Part shown: positions 7,702-15,395 of the stretch, in pieces
Layout: every line of letters begins with the position of its first letter
How positions within the stretch are numbered: position 1 is the stretch's first letter
DNA from: Flavobacterium circumlabens
GTDB lineage: Bacteria; Bacteroidota; Bacteroidia; Flavobacteriales; Flavobacteriaceae
NCBI RefSeq assembly: GCF_004345565.1
Contig: NZ_SLWA01000005.1
Span: 206,398 to 270,397, forward strand
Length of the DNA: 64,000 nt
Reading direction: 5' to 3'
Notes under the pieces: generated by a model
Database searches by the model: none
Seen by the model: the letters and a program-made list of their open reading frames with translations, nothing else
What the model was told of the DNA's origin: nothing
Position numbers and translations under genes: made by a program

Positions 7702-9528
7702 TTAAAAATTTAACTGGTTTATTGGTATATTTGGATTATTTTGAATAGCGGTCTTAATTTTAGTTATTAAGATTGATAGCTCATTGTAAGCTTGTTCTGG
7801 AGTTAAGTTTGATGGAATTCTGTCCAAATAGTTTTGAACTAAATTATCATAATGTGCATGACTACCATTATGAATAGCTGTACTTAAAGGAATACCATTT
7901 AAAGCTTCATTCATATGGAATTTCCCTGATTTAGCAGCTTTTTGAATTGCAGGATGTATACTTTTTGCCCAGGGGATAATATGATGTGCCTGAATTCCTG
8001 ATGCTGTTATGTTTAATACTTTTCTTAATTGTGAACGAGAACCAAAGGTAAATACTCCATTGGTAATTTTCAAAAATAATGTTGTTTTTCCAGTTGCTGT
8101 TGTAATTACTTTTAATCCAATTTTAGTTCCTGCTGTCGCCCAACCAACTATTGGTATGGCACTTGCGTAGCTTAAAGTTGCATTTACTCCGTCACCTTCA
8201 ATTGTATATAAACCTCCATTAATTAAATCAGCAGCCTCTCCGAACAGAGGAACTAAGCCAAATACATCAAGTGTTATGTGTACAAATCCTTTTGAAGCTT
8301 CCCAATGTATTTTAGTATCACTCCAATCTGGATGATTTGCTCGTAAAACGGCACATTCAATCGTAAATTGTATCCATAAAAGCCCTCCCGGGTCGGCTGT
8401 TAAATAGCTTGCAACGTCCAAATCCATATATTGGTCTACAGACAATAAAAAATTATTATCTAAATCTGTCTGGATTTTAGTATCAGCTTGCGCGCTTAAA
8501 ACGAAACTAAAGGCTTTTGAATCTACTGCTGCATCATTTTTTACAACATCTATAATTTGTTTTACAAAACTCTTATCAGCAGCAGTATTATTCTGGCCTA
8601 AAAAACTTTTAAGGGAAGCGGCAACATCATCATGATGCGACAGAAACTCCAACTGTGAATAATCAAGTGTGCTTCCTAATAAATCATTTATTTCATTAGC
8701 AAGTATTGGTACACCACAATCTGCAGATTGACAGGGAGGAGGTAGTGATATTCCGGTATCTACAGCAGGCCCACCGCCACCGCCACTTCCTGAACCGCCA
8801 CCTCCGCCTGGACCACTTGGTCCTCCATCAGTACTTCCCCCGGTGGTACCCTCTCCACAAGAGTTTGTTAAGTAAGCCACAACCTGATAAGTTGAATAAG
8901 GTGGAGCACCATTTCCATCACACTGACCTGCCTGCGACTCTCCTGAATGAGCACCACTATAACATTTATGTGCGGTTTCTATTATATTGAACTCATAAGT
9001 GTTCTCGCAGTTTTTTTTAGAGGTTATATTCTGAATCGAAAAAGTTTCGCTATTGATTTCTTTAAATTCGGTTATCTTAAAGTTATTATGCTGGCTCGCT
9101 ATTCCATCAGGAAAATAATAGGTAATGATGTAAGCTTTGAACTTTTCATCACCTAAATTTCTGGCTAAAATCAGATTGTCTATTGTTTTATTTGAAGCAT
9201 AGTTTAGCTTTTCTATATAAAACGTGTAAGATTCACGTAATTTATCAGGCCTTTTAGTATAGGTAATATTATCTGTGAAAATTTTAAAATCCTCTGTTTG
9301 GATATTTTTACTTGTGACATTAGATTTTAGATTGTCTAAATTTTTAAGCCTGTTGAAAAGGGAAGTATTTGATTTAAAGTAATCATAATTTTTATGCAGG
9401 ATTATAAAGTTTTCTTTTTCCTGGTTTGGTATTTCAGATTTGTCAATTTCCGCACTGCATCCGTATAAAATTAGAAAAATGGCTAAAGCCAGAAGTTTTA
9501 CAATAAATATTTTTTTTGTTTTACCCAT
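7702..9528 (-). CDS. Lipoprotein polymorphic toxin with C-terminal AHH nuclease domain
   Basis: I start at the ATG at 9528 (608 residues) because it opens a lipoprotein signal (MGKTKKIF, hydrophobic core, lipobox LYGC at about Cys24); a TTG eight codons upstream is less likely. Order: an N-terminal region of unknown fold (about 30-225), a Gly/Ser/Pro linker (about 227-255), a helical middle, a hydrophobic pre-toxin segment (GLVPLFGEAADLINGG to SAIPIVGWATAG, about 420-465), then a 95-residue AHH domain from about residue 514. The AHH motif is AHHIIPW, followed by LNGIPL, then HNGSHAHY carrying further metal/catalytic His residues. This is the HNH/endonuclease VII superfamily, so the predicted activity is nucleic-acid cleavage. 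No VgrG, PAAR or type IX sorting domain is seen; surface display as a lipoprotein is inferred. Confidence 0.85.
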   Translation of the reverse strand: MGKTKKIFIVKLLALAIFLILYGCSAEIDKSEIPNQEKENFIILHKNYDYFKSNTSLFNRLKNLDNLKSNVTSKNIQTEDFKIFTDNITYTKRPDKLRESYTFYIEKLNYASNKTIDNLILARNLGDEKFKAYIITYYFPDGIASQHNNFKITEFKEINSETFSIQNITSKKNCENTYEFNIIETAHKCYSGAHSGESQAGQCDGNGAPPYSTYQVVAYLTNSCGEGTTGGSTDGGPSGPGGGGGSGSGGGGGPAVDTGISLPPPCQSADCGVPILANEINDLLGSTLDYSQLEFLSHHDDVAASLKSFLGQNNTAADKSFVKQIIDVVKNDAAVDSKAFSFVLSAQADTKIQTDLDNNFLLSVDQYMDLDVASYLTADPGGLLWIQFTIECAVLRANHPDWSDTKIHWEASKGFVHITLDVFGLVPLFGEAADLINGGLYTIEGDGVNATLSYASAIPIVGWATAGTKIGLKVITTATGKTTLFLKITNGVFTFGSRSQLRKVLNITASGIQAHHIIPWAKSIHPAIQKAAKSGKFHMNEALNGIPLSTAIHNGSHAHYDNLVQNYLDRIPSNLTPEQAYNELSILITKIKTAIQNNPNIPINQLNF

Positions 9529-9634
9529 TATTTGATTACTTAAAATATACAATTAATATTATGCGAGTCCAAATACATACAAAAAGTACTACAAAATAAA
9601 AATATTTTTTTTATGAATTATCTAATTGCTTTTT

Positions 9635-9666
9635 TTTGACTTTCGGTTTTAAAGGTTGTAAATTTG
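9635..9666 (+). promoter_or_regulatory. Promoter of the orphan ABC ATPase gene
   Basis: TTTG at 9635-9638 and TAAATTTG at 9659-9666 are 20 bases apart, a good fit to the Bacteroidota -33/-7 consensus. The start codon lies 20 bases downstream. Confidence 0.65.
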
Positions 9667-9685
9667 AATCCTCAATTAGAATTCA

Positions 9686-10636
9686 ATGCTTGATATAAAA
9701 AATATCTCCTTTTCGTATACGGATGCGCCGGTTATTAAAAATGTGACTTTTTCAATAGAAAAAGGGCAGAATATTGCTATTATAGGGGAAAGTGGCTGCG
9801 GAAAAAGTACGCTCCTTAAGCTTATGTATGGATTGTATGATTTAGATGAAGGTCAGATTTTTTATAATGAAAAACCTGTTTTGGGTCCAAAACACAATTT
9901 GATTCCCGGAATGCCCTTTATGAAATATCTGGCACAGGATTTTGACCTGTCTCCCTATGAAACTGTAGCAGAGAATGTCGGGAAGTTTCTTTCGAATGGT
10001 TTTGCCAATATGAAAAAACTGCGCGTTCAGGAATTACTGGAAATGGTAGAAATGGATCAGTTTGCACATGTGAAAGCTAAATTTTTGAGTGGAGGACAAC
10101 AGCAAAGAGTTGCTTTGGTCAGAGTTTTGGCTTTAGAACCAGAAGTTATTTTACTTGATGAACCCTTCAGCCAGATAGATGCCTTTCGTAAAAATGCGTT
10201 GCGACGAAATTTATTTCGCTATTTAAAACAAAAAGGAATTACCTGTATCATTGCCACCCACGATAGTACAGACGCTTTGTCATTTGCTGATGAAGCTATT
10301 GTAATGAGAAGCGGTGAAATCATTGTAAAAGACAATCCGACAAAAATCTATGAAGATCCTGAAACGAAATATGTAGCGTCACTTTTCGGAGAAGTAAATG
10401 AAATCGCAACACATTTATTACTCGACTATGAAGATCAAGCACATAAAACATTAGTGTACCCGCATCAGTTTAAAATGGTTTCGGAATCTAATTTGCCGGT
10501 TAAAATCAGAAGAACTTATTTTAGAGGAAATCATTATCTGATAGAATCGGTATATAAACGACAATTGGTTTTCTTTGAGAGTGAAATTGATTTACCGGTT
10601 GAAGAAAGTGTTTTTCTGGCCTTAAATTATTTATAA
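9686..10636 (+). CDS. ABC transporter ATP-binding protein (orphan)
   Basis: The 316-residue ATPase shows all the core motifs: Walker A GESGCGKST (about 35-43), signature LSGGQQQR (about 134), Walker B VILLDEP (about 155-160) and the switch His in THD (about 192). After the nucleotide-binding domain (to about 235) there is a beta-rich tail of about 80 residues, similar in size to the regulatory/TOBE-like tail of MalK/FbpC-type importer ATPases. No permease or binding protein is adjacent, so the partner is encoded elsewhere and the substrate cannot be read from here. The gene is monocistronic, with its own promoter and terminator. Confidence 0.88.
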   Translation: MLDIKNISFSYTDAPVIKNVTFSIEKGQNIAIIGESGCGKSTLLKLMYGLYDLDEGQIFYNEKPVLGPKHNLIPGMPFMKYLAQDFDLSPYETVAENVGKFLSNGFANMKKLRVQELLEMVEMDQFAHVKAKFLSGGQQQRVALVRVLALEPEVILLDEPFSQIDAFRKNALRRNLFRYLKQKGITCIIATHDSTDALSFADEAIVMRSGEIIVKDNPTKIYEDPETKYVASLFGEVNEIATHLLLDYEDQAHKTLVYPHQFKMVSESNLPVKIRRTYFRGNHYLIESVYKRQLVFFESEIDLPVEESVFLALNYL

Positions 10637-10661
10637 GAAAAAATTATTTGATACTTAATAC

Positions 10662-10695
10662 AAAACCCGACAGGTTTTTAAAACCTGTCGGGTTT
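10662..10695 (+). terminator. Bidirectional terminator
   Basis: AAACCCGACAGGTTTT and AAAACCTGTCGGGTTT pair perfectly over 16 bp with almost no loop. The hairpin lies between converging genes and is flanked by A/T tracts. Confidence 0.8.
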
Positions 10696-10800
10696 ATTAT
10701 TTAAAAAAAACTTAGCATCTCAGTAATTCAGAAACTTAGCGACTAAGAAAGAAAACCTTTGCCACTTTGCGACTATGAACCTTTGTACCCTAAAAAAAGA

Positions 10801-13212
10801 CTAGTTTTTCAAATACTTTTCTAAAAACTGATCCTGTTCCCAAAGCAAATGCAATATGTTCTCTTTTGCAACATATCCATGAGCTTCTTTAGGTAAAATC
10901 ACCATTCTTGCCGGAGCTCCCAATCCTTTTAAAGCCTGGAAATAACGTTCTGTCTGTAAGGTAAAAGTTCCCGGATTATTATCTGCTTCACCATGCACCA
11001 GCAAAAGCGGAGTTTTCATTTTATCAGCATTCATAAAAGGAGACATTGTATTGTAAACTTCTGGGGCTTCCCAGTAATTGCGCTGCTCGCTTTGAAATCC
11101 GAATGGTGTCAAAGTTCTGTTATAAGCACCACTTCTGGCAATTCCACAGGCAAAAAGATTAGAATGCGTCAATAAGTTAGCCGTCATAAAAGCACCATAC
11201 GAATGCCCGCCAATAGCTACTTTCTTTCTGTTTATATAGCCTAAGGCATCTACTGCATTGATGGCTGCTTCGGCATTATCGACTAATTGTGAAATGAAAT
11301 TGTCATTCGGTTCTGTTGTACCTTCACCAATGATCGGGAAAGCCGCATCGTCTAAAACGACATATCCTTTAGTAACCCAGTAGACAAATGATCCGTAATA
11401 CGGAAAAGTAAATTCATTTGGATTTTGTGTCGATTGCCCCGCGCTGTTTTTGTCTTTATATTCAGCCGGATACGCCCAGATTAACAAGGGCAGTTTTTCC
11501 TTTTTCGCCTTGTCGTAACCAGCAGGCAGGTATAATGTGCCTGAAAGTTCAACACCGTCCTTACGTTTGTATTTGATTACTTCCTTGCTGACATTTTTAA
11601 TGCTTTCGAAAGGGTTCTTGAAAGCTGTAATAGGGGTCAGGCTATTTTGTTTTTTGATGTTTCTGAAATAATAATTCGGATAGTCATTTTTGGACTGGAT
11701 TTGTACCAAAACTTTTCCGGTTTTAAAATCTTCAATCTCTATCAAATCTTCTTTTTTGTCTTTATAGGAAGAAGTATAAAGGCGTTTGTTTTTTAAGGTT
11801 TTAAAATTGAATTCATCTATAAACGGAAACTGGCCTTCTTTTGTATAACCTTCCCCAATACGGTAAGCATTGTCTTTTTCAAGGGCTAAGACATATTTGT
11901 TATACTCGTTTTTTCTGGTTTCAAAAGTACCCGGATCAGAATAGACATCTTGTGAGTTCCTGTCTGTAATTAGTTTTGGCTCTTGTCCCGGAGTGGATGG
12001 ATTAATTAAATAGGTCTTTACATTACGGGTATCATACCATTCATCAGAAACAATGGCAATATTATCGTTCCCCCAGGTTATACCCGAAAAACGCTGCGGT
12101 AATTTTACCAGGGTAATCGGATCGTTTGTAAAAGGAGCATCCCAAAGAAAAACTTCATCTCTGAAGTCTGCCTTATTTGCAGGATTTCCTTCGTCTAAAG
12201 CAGTCACATAGGCCAAAGTAGCAGGTTTGTCATTTCTCCAGCTCATTTCTCTTTTCCCTTTTCGTACCGCCATAAATCCTTTAGGAATAATTTCGTTTAA
12301 AGGAACTTCATTAACGGTTTTAATTTCTTTTCCTCTAATGTCATAAACAATGGTTTTAGAAGGGAATCTGTTTAAGGGAACTACATAAGAAAATGGCTTC
12401 TGAATCGTGGTCAGCATGATATAATTGCCATCAGGCGAAATTCTTTCTCCGGCAAACATAGAAGCTTCTTTAAATAAGGTAGCGGTTCCGTTAAGGTTTA
12501 CTTTGTATAATTCTGAAGTCACGCTATTTTCAAAATTAATTTCATCATTTTTGTTTTTCAACATATCCGGATACGTCCTGTTTTGGGATTTCTCTCCTGA
12601 AGTATTCGAAACAATTGGTCCCGTTGGCAGGTCTTTTTTGGAATCCAGTAAAGGCTGTCTGTTTTTAGGAAGCATTTTTACCAATATAGTTTCATTATCT
12701 AAAAACCAGCTAAACGGATTACCAAGATTGGCATTGACAGTTGCCTCGGTAAGCCTGGTCGCTTTTGCAGTAGCAACATCTAAAACCCAAAGTTCAACCC
12801 CTGACTTGGTCGTGTGTGAAAACAGAATTTTTTTATCGTTTGGCGACCAGAGCACATTGCTTATTTTAGGATTATCCGGCAAACCTGTAACCTGTATTTC
12901 ATCTGTGCTGCTTATTTTTCGGACTTTCAGGTTGTTAATATAAGTTACTGTACTTGAAATGTTAGTGACAGGATTGATTCGTAAACCCGCAAGGCGAAGC
13001 TCTTCCTGATTTAAATCATCTAATGTCTTATAGGTGTTTCTGTAAGACAGCAGCATATATTCTTTTTTAGTATCCATAGATACAGAAGGAGCCCTTTCGT
13101 AATCCGCTAAATCTAAAATTGATTTGGAAGGTTTCTGATAGGTTAGATTTTCTTGTGCAAAGCCAAAAAAACCAAAATTTAGAAGTAGTAATAGTGTAAC
13201 CTTTAATTTCAT
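10801..13212 (-). CDS. S9-family prolyl oligopeptidase-like peptidase, secreted
   Basis: The 803-residue protein starts with a signal peptide (about 1-19, ending FGFAQ). It has an N-terminal propeller-like region (repeats such as KISNVLWSPNDKKILFSH and RISPDGNYIML) and a C-terminal alpha/beta hydrolase domain from about residue 545. The catalytic triad can be placed: nucleophile in GGHSYGAF (Ser about 671), Asp in VHGEADNNPGTF (about 742), His in KEAHGYV (about 777). It is a serine peptidase of clan SC acting on short peptides, most likely in the periplasm or outside. It is monocistronic, and flavobacteria carry many paralogues, so the substrate is not defined. Confidence 0.93.
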   Translation of the reverse strand: MKLKVTLLLLLNFGFFGFAQENLTYQKPSKSILDLADYERAPSVSMDTKKEYMLLSYRNTYKTLDDLNQEELRLAGLRINPVTNISSTVTYINNLKVRKISSTDEIQVTGLPDNPKISNVLWSPNDKKILFSHTTKSGVELWVLDVATAKATRLTEATVNANLGNPFSWFLDNETILVKMLPKNRQPLLDSKKDLPTGPIVSNTSGEKSQNRTYPDMLKNKNDEINFENSVTSELYKVNLNGTATLFKEASMFAGERISPDGNYIMLTTIQKPFSYVVPLNRFPSKTIVYDIRGKEIKTVNEVPLNEIIPKGFMAVRKGKREMSWRNDKPATLAYVTALDEGNPANKADFRDEVFLWDAPFTNDPITLVKLPQRFSGITWGNDNIAIVSDEWYDTRNVKTYLINPSTPGQEPKLITDRNSQDVYSDPGTFETRKNEYNKYVLALEKDNAYRIGEGYTKEGQFPFIDEFNFKTLKNKRLYTSSYKDKKEDLIEIEDFKTGKVLVQIQSKNDYPNYYFRNIKKQNSLTPITAFKNPFESIKNVSKEVIKYKRKDGVELSGTLYLPAGYDKAKKEKLPLLIWAYPAEYKDKNSAGQSTQNPNEFTFPYYGSFVYWVTKGYVVLDDAAFPIIGEGTTEPNDNFISQLVDNAEAAINAVDALGYINRKKVAIGGHSYGAFMTANLLTHSNLFACGIARSGAYNRTLTPFGFQSEQRNYWEAPEVYNTMSPFMNADKMKTPLLLVHGEADNNPGTFTLQTERYFQALKGLGAPARMVILPKEAHGYVAKENILHLLWEQDQFLEKYLKN

Positions 13213-13477
13213 AATTTGAATTTTAGGGGTTTAAAAAATGATACCGATAAATGTTTGTCTAAAGTACTTTAGTCTTGTTACATTTTAAGTTCTAAATTTA
13301 ACTTTTTTTAGGTTTTATAGGAATTAATTGATTTATCGGAATTTAAAACGAATCAATATAAACTATTATTGAAGTATATTAAATTGTCAATTACGAAAAA
13401 AATAGTAATTTGTACGCTTATGTTTTAAAGTATACTTAGATTTGCAATCCAATTTTTTAACAAATAATAAAAAGAAT

Positions 13478-14485
13478 ATGTATCATTCAAAAATAGCGGG
13501 CTTAGGATATTATGTTCCTTCAAATGTTGTAACCAACGATGATTTGTCCAAGATTATTGATACCAATGACGAATGGATTCAGGAAAGAACAGGAATTCAG
13601 GAGCGCAGACATATCATTCGTGGAGAGGATACCACAACTTCTATGGGAGTAAAAGCAGCTAAAATTGCGATCGAACGTTCCGGCATTGCCAAAGAAGATA
13701 TAGACTTTGTAGTTTTTGCTACATTAAGTCCGGATTACTATTTTCCAGGACCGGGAGTTTTGGTACAACGTGATTTAGGATTAGGAACTGTTGGGGCTTT
13801 AGATGTTAGAAATCAATGTTCCGGTTTTATTTACGCAATCTCAGTTGCAGACCAATATATCAAAACAGGAATGTATAAAAACATTCTGGTAATTGGTTCC
13901 GAAGTGCATTCAACAGGATTGGACATGACAACCCGCGGACGTGGCGTTTCGGTGATTTTTGGAGATGGAGCGGGAGCGGCAGTTTTAAGTCGTGAAGAAG
14001 ATTTGACAAAAGGAATTTTATCCACGCATTTACACTCAGAAGGGCAACACGCTGAAGAACTGGCGTTACAGGCACCGGGAATGGGAGCGCGCTGGGTAAC
14101 CGATATTCTGGCCGATAATGATCCTAATGACGAAAGTTATTATCCGTATATGAACGGACAATTTGTGTTTAAAAATGCAGTAGTTCGTTTTGCTGAGGTC
14201 ATCAATGAAGGTCTGGAAGCAAATGGTTTACAGGTTTCTGATATTAATATGCTGATTCCACATCAGGCGAATTTGAGAATTTCACAATTCATTCAAAACA
14301 AATTCAAGCTGTCGGATGATCAGGTACATAACAACATCCAGAAATACGGAAATACAACGGCTGCCTCTATTCCGATTGCTTTGACAGAAGCCTGGGAACA
14401 AGGAAAAATAAAAACAGGAGATACAGTTGTCCTAGCTGCTTTCGGAAGTGGATTCACTTGGGGAAGTGCTATTATTAAATGGTAA
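13478..14485 (+). CDS. 3-oxoacyl-ACP synthase III family protein (FabH-like)
   Basis: I start at the ATG at 13478 (MYHSKIAGLGYYVP). The -7 element TAGATTTG at 13437-13444 overlaps the upstream in-frame alternative at 13442, which would therefore lie inside the promoter. The 335-residue product has the thiolase-fold catalytic triad: Cys in RNQCSGF (about 114), His in IPHQAN (about 261), Asn in KYGNTTAAS (about 291). It condenses an acyl-CoA with malonyl-ACP or a related donor. It stands alone, away from other fab genes, and belongs to the KAS III family; whether it is the housekeeping initiator or an accessory enzyme is not decided by sequence. Confidence 0.9.
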   Translation: MYHSKIAGLGYYVPSNVVTNDDLSKIIDTNDEWIQERTGIQERRHIIRGEDTTTSMGVKAAKIAIERSGIAKEDIDFVVFATLSPDYYFPGPGVLVQRDLGLGTVGALDVRNQCSGFIYAISVADQYIKTGMYKNILVIGSEVHSTGLDMTTRGRGVSVIFGDGAGAAVLSREEDLTKGILSTHLHSEGQHAEELALQAPGMGARWVTDILADNDPNDESYYPYMNGQFVFKNAVVRFAEVINEGLEANGLQVSDINMLIPHQANLRISQFIQNKFKLSDDQVHNNIQKYGNTTAASIPIALTEAWEQGKIKTGDTVVLAAFGSGFTWGSAIIKW

Positions 14486-14508
14486 AATTTCTGTCTTAAT
14501 ATTATATT

Positions 14509-14539
14509 AAAACCTGTTCACTTTCTGAACAGGTTTTTT
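14509..14539 (+). terminator. Terminator of the KAS III gene
   Basis: AAACCTGTTCA and TGAACAGGTTT are perfect arms around a five-base loop, followed by a T run. Confidence 0.85.
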
Positions 14540-14614
14540 ATTTTTGAACTGTTTATTTTTTGATTTCAGAAAACGAGAAATCTTCTTGAAAAAAATTGTT
14601 GTAATACAGTAAAA

Positions 14615-15289
14615 ATGAAAAAAAATCAACTCGAAATAGCCTGTTTTAATTTTGAATCTGCTTTGATTGCCCAGGAAAATGGAGCAGACCGAATTGAATT
14701 ATGTGAGAATATGCAACTCGGAGGAACAACGCCAAATTATATTTTGGGAGTAAGAGTCCGGGAACAATTGTCGATTCCAATGCATGTCATTATCAGGCCC
14801 CGCGGTGGAGATTTCGTTTATTCTGATGAAGAGCTGATCGAAATGAAACAAGAAATCAAACAATTTAAAAAATTAGGCGTCAATGGGTTTGTTTTTGGAG
14901 TTTTAAACGAAGATGGCGGTGTAAATAAGGTAAGGAATAAAGAATTGGTGAATTTAGCCAGTCCGCTTTCCTGTACTTTTCACCGCGCTTTTGATGTTGT
15001 TGAAAACGTAGAACAAGCTTTGGAAGATGTAATAGACTGCGGTTTTAAAACGATTCTGACTTCCGGACAGGGCGTAAATGTTCTGGAGGGAATTTCAGTT
15101 TTAGAGAAAATTCAAAAATTGGCAGGCAAACGAATTATGATTATGCCCGGAGGAGGTTTGAGATCTTCAAATATTCAAATCTTACAAGATAAACTGGAAC
15201 CGACTTTTTATCATTCTTCTGCCATTACGGATCATTCGGAAACAGCGGATCCTGAGGAAATAAAAAAAATAAGAGCTAATTTTCGATAG
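14615..15289 (+). CDS. cutC: Copper homeostasis protein CutC family
   Basis: The 224-residue TIM-barrel protein shows the family landmarks GADRIELCENMQLGGTTPN near the start, VIIRPRGGDFVYSDEE (about 60-75), TFHRAFDV (about 120), ILTSGQG and IMPGGGLR near the end. The family is cytosolic. CutC was linked to copper tolerance in E. coli, but its enzymatic role is still unsettled, so only the family call is firm. The length is slightly below the usual 240-250 residues, with no obvious missing core segment. It is monocistronic and converges on the outer-membrane barrel gene. Confidence 0.9.
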   Translation: MKKNQLEIACFNFESALIAQENGADRIELCENMQLGGTTPNYILGVRVREQLSIPMHVIIRPRGGDFVYSDEELIEMKQEIKQFKKLGVNGFVFGVLNEDGGVNKVRNKELVNLASPLSCTFHRAFDVVENVEQALEDVIDCGFKTILTSGQGVNVLEGISVLEKIQKLAGKRIMIMPGGGLRSSNIQILQDKLEPTFYHSSAITDHSETADPEEIKKIRANFR

Positions 15290-15310
15290 ACGTCGCTCTT
15301 GATTGGAAAT

Positions 15311-15348
15311 AAAAAAGGCCTGAAGTTGGCAAACTCCAGGCCTTTTCT
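15311..15348. terminator. Bidirectional terminator between cutC and the barrel gene
   Basis: AAAAGGCCTG and CAGGCCTTTT, extended by AGTT/AACT, sit between converging genes and are flanked by an A run on one side and Ts on the other. Confidence 0.8.
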
Positions 15349-15395
15349 CTACAAAAAATTATTAAAAATATAAAAATCTGCTAATACGAACGGGA

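Noticed and set aside
8706..9156. Plus-strand open frames opposite the toxin gene, rich in His and Arg.
   Set aside because: They are antisense shadows of the Gly/Pro-rich linker and neighbouring codons of the lipoprotein toxin.
10700..10795. ACTTAGC/CTTTGCGAC-rich stretch after the terminator at 10662-10695.
   Set aside because: It resembles degenerate CTTTG-type intergenic repeats but has no clear arms or boundaries, so it was not listed as an element.
12425..12943. A 172-codon plus-strand frame inside the S9 peptidase gene.
   Set aside because: It is antisense to a well-supported gene, with no start context or family likeness.
13259..13272. CTAAAGTACTTTAG palindrome upstream of the S9 peptidase gene, similar to the AAAGTACTTT part of the PF13601 operator.
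   Set aside because: It lacks the ACTTTG-N5-CAAAGT arrangement shared by the two operators at 38221 and 39179, and it is a short AT-rich palindrome that can arise by chance.
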